Origin: Jannaschia sp. M317
GTDB lineage: Bacteria; Pseudomonadota; Alphaproteobacteria; Rhodobacterales; Rhodobacteraceae
NCBI RefSeq assembly: GCF_025141175.1
Contig: NZ_CP081155.1
Coordinates: 62,001 to 126,000 of the forward strand
Length of the DNA: 64,000 bases
Direction: 5' to 3'
The notes beneath the pieces are model-generated. The model was not told the DNA's origin. It was given only the letters and a program-made list of their open reading frames with translations, and searched no databases. Of the stretch, positions 53,660 to 62,174 are shown piece after piece. The position numbers and the translations under genes were made by a program. Position 1 is the first letter of the stretch, and every line of letters begins with the position of its first letter.

Positions 53660-53688
53660 ATGTGGGCACCACCAACCCCGGTTTCAAG
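53660..53688 (-). promoter_or_regulatory. Candidate sigma-32-type promoter of rpoH with adjacent dyad
   Basis: On the minus strand CTTGAA (53688-53683) and CCCACAT (53666-53660) are 16 nt apart, close to the heat-shock consensus CTTGAA-(N)-CCCCAT. The perfect dyad GTAACA-TT-TGTTAC (53688-53701) abuts the -35 box and may bind a regulator. The promoter lies 47 nt before the rpoH start. Confidence 0.45.
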
Positions 53689-53853
53689 TAACATTTGTTA
53701 CGACACCGGCGCGGCAGCGGTCGGAAACCTGTTTATCCCCTGCACCCTCGCAACGAAACGGCCCGTTTGGCGGGAAACCTGCGCAAAAACGCACGCAACT
53801 CCCGACGATGTACGCTCAGGAAACGCAATGCCCGCCGAAAGGTTTCAATTTCG

Positions 53854-54867
53854 TCAAGACGCCGCCCGCAGGTTGGCCAGCAGCGCCGCCATATCGTCAG
53901 GCATCTGCGCATCGAACGACAACTCGACCCCGCTGACCGGATGCACAAAGCCAAGCGTGGCGGCATGCAGCGCCTGACGCGGAAAACCGGCGACCGCCTC
54001 CACCGCCGCGTGGCCACGCGGCAAACGCCGGTGCCCGCCATAGGTCGGGTCGCCGATCAGCGCGTGACCGGCATAGGCCATGTGCACCCGGATCTGATGC
54101 GTGCGCCCCGTCTCCAGCCGGCATTCCAACAAGGCCGCAACGCCCAGATCCTCCAGGCGCCGGGCGCGGGTGACCGCATGACGCCCTCCGGTCCAGAAAA
54201 CCGCCTGTTTCTGGCGGTCGGTCCGGTGGCGATCCAGACGGGTCGTGATCTTGAGCGTATCGCCCGCCTCCCAGCTGATCCCGCGCAGGCCGCGCAGGCG
54301 GGGATCGCCCGCGTCGGGCACGCCGTGGCAAATCGCGAGATAGCGCCGCTGCGCGGTATGCGCCTCGAACTGCGCGGCCAGCCCGTGATGCGCCGCGTCC
54401 GACTTGGCCACCACCAACAGGCCGGACGTCTCCTTGTCGATGCGGTGCACGATGCCGGGGCGGCGTTCGCCCCCCACCCCGGACAGCGCCCCGCCGAAAT
54501 GGTGCAACAGCGCGTTCACAAGCGTCCCCCCCGGCGAGCCGGGCGCCGGGTGCACCACCATGCCCGCAGGTTTGTCGATGACGATCAGGTCGGCGTCTTC
54601 GTGCACGATGCTCAGGGGGATGTCCTCGGCCCGCGTCTCGGGGTCTTCGGCGACCGGAACACGCACGGCGATCGCGCCCCCCTCGGCCACCTTGTCGCGG
54701 GCGCCCGCGACGGTGCCATCGACGGTCACGCGCCCCTCTTCCAGCAGGCGGGCCAGGCGCGACCGGCTCAGGTGCGCCTCTGCTGGCACGTCGCGGGCGA
54801 TTGCCTTATCCAGACGCGACGGCGGTTCCGCCCCGATAACAAAGGTGACGATGGTGTCTGAGGACAT
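53854..54867 (-). CDS. RluA/RluD-family 23S rRNA pseudouridine synthase
   Basis: A 337-residue enzyme. An N-terminal S4 domain (about residues 15-75, SRSRLARLLEEGRVTVDG) is followed by the catalytic domain with GIVHRIDKETSGLLVVAKSDAAHHGLAAQFEAH, in which Asp of RIDKETSG is the catalytic residue, and ALLECRLETGRTHQIRVHMAYAGHALIGDPTYGG. The start MSSDTIVTFVIGAEPPSRLD at 54867 is preferred. Its 5' end overlaps the divergent gene at 54851 by 17 nt. Most like RluD, which modifies helix 69. Confidence 0.92.
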   Translation of the reverse strand: MSSDTIVTFVIGAEPPSRLDKAIARDVPAEAHLSRSRLARLLEEGRVTVDGTVAGARDKVAEGGAIAVRVPVAEDPETRAEDIPLSIVHEDADLIVIDKPAGMVVHPAPGSPGGTLVNALLHHFGGALSGVGGERRPGIVHRIDKETSGLLVVAKSDAAHHGLAAQFEAHTAQRRYLAICHGVPDAGDPRLRGLRGISWEAGDTLKITTRLDRHRTDRQKQAVFWTGGRHAVTRARRLEDLGVAALLECRLETGRTHQIRVHMAYAGHALIGDPTYGGHRRLPRGHAAVEAVAGFPRQALHAATLGFVHPVSGVELSFDAQMPDDMAALLANLRAAS

Positions 54868-55150
54868 GGATGAGGTTCCCGAACCGACCAACCTGCGATT
54901 TCTGCGCATTCTGGTCACGGTGCTGACGGCGGTGATGATCGTGGGGCTGTTAACGGTCGTGACGCTGCTTGTCACCCGCTTGCGCGCACCTGCCCCCGTC
55001 GCGGCAGAGGCATTGGCCCTGCCCGACGGCATTCAGGTCCACGCGGTCACCCAGACCCCGACCCGCTGGCTGGTCACGACCACGGATGACCGCCTGCTGA
55101 TCTTCGCCCCCGACGGCACCCTGCAGCGCGAAGTCCCCCTGACCCCCTAG
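54851..55150 (+). CDS. Small single-pass membrane protein (DUF6476-like)
   Basis: A 99-residue protein. After an acidic N-terminus (MDEVPEPTNLRF) comes one membrane helix (ILVTVLTAVMIVGLLTVVTLLV) and a soluble C-terminal domain with QVHAVTQTPTRWLVTTTDDRLLIFAPDGTLQREV. ATG 54851 has AAAGG at good spacing; ATG 54866 is an alternative. It starts inside the 5' end of the divergent rluD-like gene. Such a gene next to rluD is usual in Rhodobacterales from memory. Function unknown. Confidence 0.78.
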   Translation: MVSEDMDEVPEPTNLRFLRILVTVLTAVMIVGLLTVVTLLVTRLRAPAPVAAEALALPDGIQVHAVTQTPTRWLVTTTDDRLLIFAPDGTLQREVPLTP

Positions 55151-55746
55151 CCCAGCAGCGGCGCGACCGACGGCCACAGGCTGGCCACCAACAGCCCCGC
55201 CATGGTCCAGTTGAACGCCTGCAACCGCGCGGGCGAGGTCAGGAACCGTCGCATCTGCACCCCCAGCAGCAGCCAGAAACACATGGCCGGAAACCCGATG
55301 ACCACAAAGGTCAGGGCCACCGGCACCACGGCCCAGGTGCCCCCGGTGGTGTAAAGCGTCACCGCCGTCAGGGCCATCGTCCAGGCCTTGGGGTTCACCC
55401 ATTGAAACGCCACCGCCTGCAGGAACGTCATCGGGCGCCCGTCTGTCGCGGCCTGCGCCGGGGGCGCGGCATGGGCGATTTTCCAGGCCAGCCACAGCAG
55501 ATACAGCACGGACACGACCGCCAACGCGGGCTTCAACACCGGCACGGCGTCGAACACCTGGGCCAGTCCCAGGCCCACCAGCACGATCATCGCGCCAAAT
55601 CCGCCGGTGATCCCCATCAGATGCGGCAAGGAGCGGGCCACACCGAAATTCGCCCCCGAAGCCATGATCATCAGGTTGTTGGGCCCCGGCGTGATCGACG
55701 AGACAAAGGCGAAAACGGCGAAGGCCAGCAGCAAGTCATATGTCAT
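55147..55746 (-). CDS. LysE/RhtB-family amino-acid exporter
   Basis: A 199-residue membrane protein with six helices. The N-terminus FAVFAFVSSITPGPNNLMIMASGANFG is the LysE-family signature (TPGPNN), and FQWVNPKAWTMALTAV is the conserved central motif. It exports amino acids or derivatives. It is divergent from an Lrp-type regulator with putative operator sites between, the classic exporter-regulator pair. The start at 55746 was chosen because the signature begins there. Confidence 0.92.
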   Translation of the reverse strand: MTYDLLLAFAVFAFVSSITPGPNNLMIMASGANFGVARSLPHLMGITGGFGAMIVLVGLGLAQVFDAVPVLKPALAVVSVLYLLWLAWKIAHAAPPAQAATDGRPMTFLQAVAFQWVNPKAWTMALTAVTLYTTGGTWAVVPVALTFVVIGFPAMCFWLLLGVQMRRFLTSPARLQAFNWTMAGLLVASLWPSVAPLLG

Positions 55747-55781
55747 GGCGCAAGGTTTACGCGGCTCTTGGGGGCATGTCC

Positions 55782-55859
55782 TTGCAAAGATCCGCCTGAA
55801 AAAGATAATATCGCAAGATATGACGCAGATTGACGACATTGACCGCAATATCTTGCAAG
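55782..55859. promoter_or_regulatory. Three candidate Lrp-type binding sites
   Basis: Related sequences: CTTGCAAAGAT (from 55782), TCGCAAGATAT (55811-55821), and on the other strand CTTGCAAGATAT (55859-55848). GCAAGATAT and its exact complement ATATCTTGC form a 9-bp inverted repeat with centres 35 bp apart. They surround the lrp start codon in an unusually AT-rich stretch. Confidence 0.55.
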
Positions 55860-56272
55860 TTCTGTCCACGGACGGTCGCCTGACCAATCAGGCGCTCTCG
55901 GCGCGCGTCGGCCTGTCGCCCTCGGCCACCCTGCGGCGCGTGCAGGCGTTGGAGGCGTCGGGCGTCATCACCGGCTACCGCGCGGTTCTCGACCCGGATC
56001 GCATGGGCCTGGGGTTCACCGCCTACATCACGGTCGGCCTGAACGATCATTCCAAAAACGGGCAGGATGCGTTCGAGCGCGCCATCGCCAGCGCGCCCGA
56101 GGTCCGGGAATGTCACAACATCACCGGTGCCGTGGAATACCTGCTGCGGGTCGAGGCCCGTGACCTCGCCGCCTACAAACACTTTCACACCGATGTGCTG
56201 GGCGTGCTGCCCCAGGTCGCGACCCTGCAGACCTATGTTGTCATGGGCAGCCCCAAGGACGAACGGGCCTGA
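55820..56272 (+). CDS. Lrp/AsnC-family transcriptional regulator
   Basis: A 150-residue feast/famine regulator. The N-terminal helix-turn-helix is IDRNILQVLSTDGRLTNQALSARVGLSPSATLRRVQALEASGVITGYRAVLD. The RAM ligand domain follows with ECHNITGAVEYLLRVEARDLAAYKHFHTDVLGVLPQVATLQTYVVM. It is divergent from the LysE exporter and likely activates it when an amino acid accumulates. Its start codon lies inside candidate operator sites, so autoregulation is likely. Confidence 0.93.
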   Translation: MTQIDDIDRNILQVLSTDGRLTNQALSARVGLSPSATLRRVQALEASGVITGYRAVLDPDRMGLGFTAYITVGLNDHSKNGQDAFERAIASAPEVRECHNITGAVEYLLRVEARDLAAYKHFHTDVLGVLPQVATLQTYVVMGSPKDERA

Positions 56273-56282
56273 TCCCTGTCGG

Positions 56283-58259
56283 TCAGGCCACGTCCCACGT
56301 CATGATCTCGAAGCTGGTTTCCGTGGACACCTCCAGCCGGATCTGACCGGCGGCGAAATCCTCGAACTGGGCGACCATGTTGTTATCCCGCACCAGAATG
56401 ACGGAGGCCACGTCAGAGTTTTCGTCGCCCGCGACAACCCGTTGGACCACCAGATCGAAGCTTGCAGCCAGATCCTGCGCCGAGCCGCTTTCGCGATAGA
56501 ACAAAAGCGTGTCGCCAGCGTCGGCATCAAAATCCATCAACCGGGTCACGGCCGAAAACTCATCGGCAAGCAGGAACGTATCGGCCCCCGCACCGCCCCA
56601 GACCCGGTTCGAGAACCCGAGCCCACCAAACAGGAAGTCGTCGCCGCCGCCCCCGAACATCCGGTCGTCGCCGGCCCCGCCTGAAAGGGTGTCGTTACCG
56701 GACTGACCCGCGATCACATCGACGCCGGTGCCGCCCATCAGCACGTCGTTGCCGCCCATGCCGTTGATTTCACCGTTGCCATTGACCGTATCGTTGCCCG
56801 CCCCGGCAAAGACCCGGACCGGACCGCCCGTGCCGTCGATGACGTCATCGCCATTGCCGCCGTTGATCGTATCCACGCCAGAGGCGAATTCACCCGCCCG
56901 GATGACATCCTGGCCGGGACCGCCGTCGATCCGGTCGACGCCCGGACCGCCGTCGATGCTGTCATCGCCTTCGCCGCCGATCAGGGTATCGCGCCCTGCG
57001 CCACCGTCCAGCGTGTCATTTCCGGCCTCGCCGCGGATGTCATCGTTGCCATCCCCGCCGGACAGGTCGTCGGCCCCTTCGCCGCCGGTCAGCGTATCCT
57101 GGCCTGCGTCGCCCGTGGCCGTGTCGTCGCCAAGCCCGCCGCTGATGGCGTCATTGCCATCCCCGCCGGTCAGGCTGTCGTTGCCTTCGCCACCATCCAG
57201 CGTGTCGGGACCGGCCAGACCGTCCAGCGTATCGTCCCCGCCCATCCCGGACAGAAAATCGGAACCGGGGGTGCCCGTGCGTGTTTCGGCGGTGTCGTCG
57301 CCGACCAGGCGCGGCAGGTCGATCTCGAAGGTGACAGTCGCGGTGTCGCTGTCACCCGCGCCATCGGACACCGTGTAGTCAAAGCTGTCCTGCTGCCCGG
57401 TCAGCGCCAGCAGATCCAGCGCAGAACCATCGTAGGTGATCGTGCCATCCGCGCCCAGCGTCACAACCGCCCCCAGAGCCGACGTGGCCGAAACCCCGGT
57501 AATGCTCAGGGTCGCCCCGGCGTCGCCGGTGTCGTTGGCCAGCAACCGCTCTGCCGCGATGGTCAACGTTCCCGCGGCCACATCCGTCACGCCCAGCGCC
57601 GGGTCGGACAGGAAGGACACGAAGTTTTCGGCATACCTCTGGAAATTGGCATTGATCCCTGCCGCCGCGTCGATCGGCTCCAGGTAGAAATCGAGCGGGA
57701 TCGAAGAGTAATAGACCGTCCCCGCGCCCAGACCGTAGCTGAAGGTCACGATCTCATCGGGATTGGTGCGGGTCAGAAAGGTCTCCGCCCCCTCCGGCAG
57801 GCTGCCGCGTGGGGTAAAGCCGTGGGTGCTCGAACTGCCTTGGTCGAGCGACGCATCCGTCAGACCGGTCGCCAGGGGGTGCCCGTCGTCCTCGAACTCG
57901 ATGGAACGTTCGTCGGAAAAATCCCGGACGAAACCGATCCCGCCCGTCTCCGGCAGGGCTCCGGCTGTGCCGTTTCCGATGCCGCGGTCATGAAAGACCA
58001 AGATCAACCCCGCTTCGATCGCCGCCTGCAAGGCCGGCAGGCCGTCCCGCCATTCAGTACCGTAGCCGTTGTTGTCCTGGTTGTTCACCATCAGCACGTC
58101 GATGCCCATCAGGCTGTCGGCGGTGATCTCGGTCAGTTGTTGTCCGGTGGCCCCGGCATCAGCGATGATGTCGGCCTGCTCGCCCCGGCCTGCACCGCGC
58201 AGATCGTAGTATCCAACCGTATTGGCTTGGGGGATGTCATCTATCGCAGTTACGGGCAT
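56283..58259 (-). CDS. RTX (calcium-binding repeat) protein with an N-terminal glutamine-amidotransferase-like domain
   Basis: A 658-residue acidic protein without a Sec signal. Residues about 1-215 resemble the class I glutamine-amidotransferase/ThuA-like fold (YYDLRGAGRGEQADIIADAGATG, VLMVNNQDNN, GLILVFHDRGIGNG). About residues 225-320 are a cadherin/VCBS-like domain (LANDTGDAGATLSITGV, FDYTVSDGAGDSDTATVTF). Then come many GGxGxDxxx nonapeptides (about 335-580), which bind calcium. The C-terminus fits type I secretion. Divergent from phoX. No fixed function; the amidotransferase-like part lacks an obvious catalytic triad by eye. Confidence 0.85.
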   Translation of the reverse strand: MPVTAIDDIPQANTVGYYDLRGAGRGEQADIIADAGATGQQLTEITADSLMGIDVLMVNNQDNNGYGTEWRDGLPALQAAIEAGLILVFHDRGIGNGTAGALPETGGIGFVRDFSDERSIEFEDDGHPLATGLTDASLDQGSSSTHGFTPRGSLPEGAETFLTRTNPDEIVTFSYGLGAGTVYYSSIPLDFYLEPIDAAAGINANFQRYAENFVSFLSDPALGVTDVAAGTLTIAAERLLANDTGDAGATLSITGVSATSALGAVVTLGADGTITYDGSALDLLALTGQQDSFDYTVSDGAGDSDTATVTFEIDLPRLVGDDTAETRTGTPGSDFLSGMGGDDTLDGLAGPDTLDGGEGNDSLTGGDGNDAISGGLGDDTATGDAGQDTLTGGEGADDLSGGDGNDDIRGEAGNDTLDGGAGRDTLIGGEGDDSIDGGPGVDRIDGGPGQDVIRAGEFASGVDTINGGNGDDVIDGTGGPVRVFAGAGNDTVNGNGEINGMGGNDVLMGGTGVDVIAGQSGNDTLSGGAGDDRMFGGGGDDFLFGGLGFSNRVWGGAGADTFLLADEFSAVTRLMDFDADAGDTLLFYRESGSAQDLAASFDLVVQRVVAGDENSDVASVILVRDNNMVAQFEDFAAGQIRLEVSTETSFEIMTWDVA

Positions 58260-58408
58260 GGTAGGGCCTTTCGAGGCAAATTCTGAAATTTGAATACGAT
58301 AGCCCAACGGTGCGGGCCGCTCACGGATCTGTCAATCGACCACGGCAGGTGATCCGGCAAGATGGCGCGACTTCGGTGGAAATCCGCCGTCGCCGGGCCG
58401 GGACCGGC

Positions 58409-58448
58409 CTGTCACACAGTCGTCACCAGCCTGTCACCAACCTGAAAT
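58409..58448 (+). promoter_or_regulatory. Tandem Pho-box repeats upstream of phoX
   Basis: Four 7-nt units at exact 11-nt spacing: CTGTCAC (58409), TCGTCAC (58420), CTGTCAC (58431) and CTGAAAT (58442). PhoB boxes consist of CTGTCAT-like direct repeats 11 nt apart, so this amounts to two adjacent boxes. They lie 73 nt before the phoX start and may also affect the divergent RTX gene. Confidence 0.7.
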
Positions 58449-58520
58449 CCGCGCGCCCTACCCGACCCGAAGGAGATCGGCCGCCCCGATCCCATCTGAC
58501 CTTTTCCGCAGGAGAGCCCC

Positions 58521-60407
58521 ATGAAAAACCTCGATCACCTCAGCGCCGATGACTGGGACGAACTGCACTCGCCCCGCCCTGAACAGACCCAATTCGACGA
58601 TGTGGTCGCCAGCGCCGTGTCGCGCCGCGGCTTTCTGCGCGGCGTTTTGGCCGTGGGGTCGGGTGCGGCGGTCATGGGCACCGGCGTTTCGGCGCTGATG
58701 TCGTCGACCTCGGCCGCGCGCGCCGACGGCCATGCCCGTTTCGCCTTCGACGCGATCCCCGCGCAGACCGACTATACCGTCCACGTGCCCGAGGGCTACG
58801 AATGGGACGTGCTGGCCCGCTGGGGCGACGCGCTGTTCTCGGACGCCGAAGCCTTCGATCCGCAGACCGGCATCACCGTCGCGTCGTCTGACCGCGTCTT
58901 TGGCGAAAACACCGACGGCATGGAGGCCTTCGTGGTCGACGGCCGTCAGCTGATCGCCGTGAACCACGAATATGCCAACGTGAAGACGAACCTGCCCTGG
59001 AAAGGTGACGCGGAATTCACCGCCGACGACGTCACCATCCTGCAGAACATCCAGGGCGTCACCGTCATGGAAATCGCCGAGGGTGCGAACGGCTGGGAAA
59101 TCGTCGTCGACAGCCCCTTCAACCGCCGCATCCACCACAACACGCCGATGACCATCGCCGGTCCTGCGGCCGGTCACGAGATGCTGCGCACCTCTGCCGA
59201 CCCCGAAGGCACCGTGGCGCTGGGCACGCTGAACAACTGCGGCGCGGGCAAGACGCCCTGGGGCACCTATCTGACCTGCGAAGAGAACTTCAACGGCTAC
59301 TTCGGCGCCTCTGACGAGGCCTCCGTCGACACCCCGGCGTTCAACCGCTACGGCGTCAACGCCAAGGGTCGCTACGGCTATGAACTGCACCAGGCCCGCT
59401 TCGACGTCACGCAGGAGCCGAACGAGCCCAACCGCTTCGGCTGGATCGTGGAAATCGACCCCGCCAACCCCGACAGCCAGCCGGTCAAACGCACCGCACT
59501 GGGCCGCTTCAAGCACGAAAACGCGGCCTGTGTGATCGCCGAGACCGGTCAGGTCGTGGTCTACCTGGGCGACGACGAGCGGGGCGAATACCTCTACAAA
59601 TACGTCTCCAACGGCACCTACGTCGAAGGCGGGCCGACCGATGGCCTGCTCGATGACGGCACGCTCTATGTGGCCAAGTTCCAGGACGACATGACCGGCC
59701 GCTGGGTCGAGCTGTCGCCGGAAAACACCGGCATGGACGCGGGTCAAATCCTGATCCACACCCGCATGGCCGCCTCGGCGGTGGACGCGACCACCATGGA
59801 CCGCCCGGAATGGGTGGCCGTGAACCCGGTCTCGGCCCAGGCCTATTGCGCGCTCACCAACAACCGCAACCGCGCGGTCAAGCCCAACGCCGGAGGCGAT
59901 CCGACCCCGGTCAACGGCCCGAACCCGCGCGCCGAAAACAACTACGGTCAGATCGTGCGCTGGCTGCCCGATGGGGACGATCACGCCGCCCAGGGCTTCC
60001 GCTGGGACCTCTATGTCATGGCCGGCAACCCGATCGTGGGTCAGGCCGACTACAAGGGATCGGACAACATCGACGAGGGGAACCTGTTCAACTCGCCCGA
60101 CGGGATGCAGTTCGACACGACCGGCACGCTCTGGATCCAGACCGATGGCGACGATTCGAACGAAGGCGCCTACACCGGCATGGGCAACAACCAGATGCTG
60201 GCAGGCGACCCGGAAACCGGCGAGATCCGCCGCTTCCTGACCGGGCCGAATGGCTCTGAGGTGACCGGCCTGACCTGGTCGGCGGACCTCAAGACGATGT
60301 TCCTGGGCATCCAGCACCCCTCCGCCCCGTTCCCCGACGGCGAAGGCGCCCTGCCCCGCTCGGCCATCGTGACGGTCAAACGCACGGACGGCGCCGTGGT
60401 CGGCTGA
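58521..60407 (+). CDS. phoX: Alkaline phosphatase of the PhoX (DUF839) family
   Basis: A 628-residue secreted enzyme. The N-terminus carries a twin-arginine signal (SRRGFLRG, residues 34-41) followed by a hydrophobic stretch ending AARA. PhoX family segments include ALGTLNNCGAGKTPWGTYLTCEENFNGYFG, RFGWIVEIDP, LGRFKHENA and EWVAVNP. PhoX is a Ca/Fe-dependent phosphatase releasing phosphate from organic esters in the periplasm or outside. Pho-box repeats upstream suggest PhoB control. The ATG has AGGAG before it. It is strongly expressed-looking, with a regular C/G third-position bias. Confidence 0.94.
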   Translation: MKNLDHLSADDWDELHSPRPEQTQFDDVVASAVSRRGFLRGVLAVGSGAAVMGTGVSALMSSTSAARADGHARFAFDAIPAQTDYTVHVPEGYEWDVLARWGDALFSDAEAFDPQTGITVASSDRVFGENTDGMEAFVVDGRQLIAVNHEYANVKTNLPWKGDAEFTADDVTILQNIQGVTVMEIAEGANGWEIVVDSPFNRRIHHNTPMTIAGPAAGHEMLRTSADPEGTVALGTLNNCGAGKTPWGTYLTCEENFNGYFGASDEASVDTPAFNRYGVNAKGRYGYELHQARFDVTQEPNEPNRFGWIVEIDPANPDSQPVKRTALGRFKHENAACVIAETGQVVVYLGDDERGEYLYKYVSNGTYVEGGPTDGLLDDGTLYVAKFQDDMTGRWVELSPENTGMDAGQILIHTRMAASAVDATTMDRPEWVAVNPVSAQAYCALTNNRNRAVKPNAGGDPTPVNGPNPRAENNYGQIVRWLPDGDDHAAQGFRWDLYVMAGNPIVGQADYKGSDNIDEGNLFNSPDGMQFDTTGTLWIQTDGDDSNEGAYTGMGNNQMLAGDPETGEIRRFLTGPNGSEVTGLTWSADLKTMFLGIQHPSAPFPDGEGALPRSAIVTVKRTDGAVVG

Positions 60408-60431
60408 TCAGCCCACCACAGGATCACGCGT

Positions 60432-60453
60432 CGGGGCACCTTCAGGTGCCCCG
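60432..60453 (+). terminator. Possible terminator after phoX
   Basis: CGGGGCACC, loop TTCA, GGTGCCCCG forms a perfect 9-bp stem 25 nt after the stop codon. The following sequence (TTCGCGTTCG) has only scattered T, so termination may be partial. Confidence 0.55.
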
Positions 60454-60543
60454 TTCGCGTTCGGGCCCATTCGTGTTCTGGCCCGTTGCTTGACAGGTGC
60501 CGCATCAGCGACACAGCATGACCGCCGGACAACGGAGCCCGCC

Positions 60544-61539
60544 ATGTGGACGCACCTGAAGACCCTTTTGCAGATCGACCGCCCAATCCTTTCGGCCCCG
60601 ATGGGCGGGGCGGCGGGCCCGGATCTGGTGGCCGCCGTCTGCAACGCGGGCGGCTTCGGGGTGATCCCCCTCTGGTCGCAGCCCCTGCCAGAGGTGCGCG
60701 CGGGCATCGCCGCGATCCGCGCGCAGACGGACCGGGGCTTTGCTGTCAACCTGAACCTTGGCTTCGACTGGCAAGATCGGTTGCAGGTCTGCATCGACGA
60801 AGGCGTCGCCGCCGTCTCGCTGTTCTGGGGGCATGACCCCCGCGCCATCGAGACCGCGAAATCCGCCGGGGTGCTGGTCTTGTCGTCCGTCGGGACCGCC
60901 GCCGAGGCGCGCCAGGCCGCAGACGCCGGGGCCGACATCATCGTGGCCCAAGGCTGGGAGGCCGGGGGCCACGTCTGGGGTCAGGTCGCCACCATGGCGC
61001 TGATCCCGGCGGTGGTGGATGCGGTCGATGTGCCGGTGATCGCGGCGGGCGGCATCGCCGACGGACGCGGGCTGGCGGCTGCGCTGATGCTGGGGGCCTC
61101 GGCGGGGTGGGTCGGCACCCGGTTTCTGGCCAGCCAGGAGGCGGCGATCCATCAGACCTACCGCGAACGGGTGCTGAAGGCGGGCGAGGACGGGACGACC
61201 TGGGCGCATGACCTTTACGACCTGTCCTGGCCCGACGCCCCGCACCGCGTGCTGACCAATTCGACGACCCGCCAATGGCAGGACGCGGGCAGCCCCGCGC
61301 CCGGCCTGCGCCCGCAGGAAGGCGAGGTCCTGGGCCACCGTCCGAACGGCGACCCGGTCACCCGGTATCAAAGCTATACGCCGATCGACGGCACCACCGG
61401 CACGGTCGAGGCGATGTCGCTCTGGGCCGGTCAGGGCGTCGGGCTTGCCCGCCATATCCAGCGCGCAGCCGAAATCGTCGAGGAACTGGATCGCGACGCC
61501 CGCCGCATCATCGCCGCCGGTGCCGCGACCTTCGGCTAG
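60544..61539 (+). CDS. Nitronate monooxygenase family protein
   Basis: A 331-residue FMN-dependent TIM-barrel enzyme related to 2-nitropropane dioxygenase. PILSAPMGGAAGPDLVAAVCNAGGFGVIPL is the N-terminal signature, DIIVAQGWEAGGHVWG holds the catalytic His region (AGGH), and PVIAAGGIADGRGLAAALMLGASAGWVGTRFLASQEA binds FMN phosphate. It oxidises alkyl nitronates such as propionate 3-nitronate. The ATG at 60544 gives the standard start. Its stop overlaps the stop of the convergent tag gene. Confidence 0.92.
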   Translation: MWTHLKTLLQIDRPILSAPMGGAAGPDLVAAVCNAGGFGVIPLWSQPLPEVRAGIAAIRAQTDRGFAVNLNLGFDWQDRLQVCIDEGVAAVSLFWGHDPRAIETAKSAGVLVLSSVGTAAEARQAADAGADIIVAQGWEAGGHVWGQVATMALIPAVVDAVDVPVIAAGGIADGRGLAAALMLGASAGWVGTRFLASQEAAIHQTYRERVLKAGEDGTTWAHDLYDLSWPDAPHRVLTNSTTRQWQDAGSPAPGLRPQEGEVLGHRPNGDPVTRYQSYTPIDGTTGTVEAMSLWAGQGVGLARHIQRAAEIVEELDRDARRIIAAGAATFG

Positions 61540-62099
61540 CGCGCGCCCATCGCCGCCACGGGATCACACCGGTGGCACCCGGTCACATGGTCGTTGACCA
61601 TGCCAACGGCCTGCATCCAGGCATAGACGATGGTCGGCCCACAGAACTTGAACCCGGCCTTTTTCAGGTCCTTCGACATCTGCCGCGACAGGGGCGTTTC
61701 CGCCGGGACCTCCGCCAGGGACGCGGGGCGCATCTGCAACGGCGCACCGTCGACGTAATCCCAGCACCAGGCCGAGAAATCCGTGATCTCCAGATAGGCG
61801 CGGGCGTTGCCGATGGTCGCTTCGATCTTGCCCCGGTGACGCACGATCCCCGGATCGGCCAGTAGGCGCGTCACCTCCGCCTCGCCCCAGCCTGCGATCA
61901 CCTCCGGCTCGAACCCCTCAAAGGCGGCGCGGAAATTCTCGCGCTTCTTCAGGATCGTGATCCAGCTCAGCCCGGCCTGAAACCCGTCCAGGATCAGCTT
62001 TTCCCACAGGGCCCGGCTGTCCCATTCCGGCACGCCCCAGTCGGTGTCGTGATACGCCTCGTACAAGGGATCCGCCCCGACCCAACCGCATCTTTCCAT
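61536..62099 (-). CDS. tag: DNA-3-methyladenine glycosylase I
   Basis: A 187-residue base-excision repair enzyme that removes 3-methyladenine. MERCGWVGADPLYEAYHDTDWGVPEWDSRALWEKLILDGFQAGLSWITILKKRENFRAAF is diagnostic. The zinc site is Cys4 and His17 with His171 and Cys175 near the C-terminus (DHVTGC). The start at 62099 is right: the frame continues open far upstream, but that extension is antisense to other genes. Confidence 0.94.
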   Translation of the reverse strand: MERCGWVGADPLYEAYHDTDWGVPEWDSRALWEKLILDGFQAGLSWITILKKRENFRAAFEGFEPEVIAGWGEAEVTRLLADPGIVRHRGKIEATIGNARAYLEITDFSAWCWDYVDGAPLQMRPASLAEVPAETPLSRQMSKDLKKAGFKFCGPTIVYAWMQAVGMVNDHVTGCHRCDPVAAMGAR

Positions 62100-62174
62100 C
62101 ACGTCACCTCTTCGGAACCTCGGCCGGACCCTGCCCGTTGAGGGCCCGAACCGCAATTGACGAAGGAGGCAGAC

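Noticed and set aside
56600..57260. Tandem DNA repeat array
   Set aside because: The periodicity is due to RTX nonapeptide coding units (GGxGxDxxx); the DNA itself is too diverged for a recent array.
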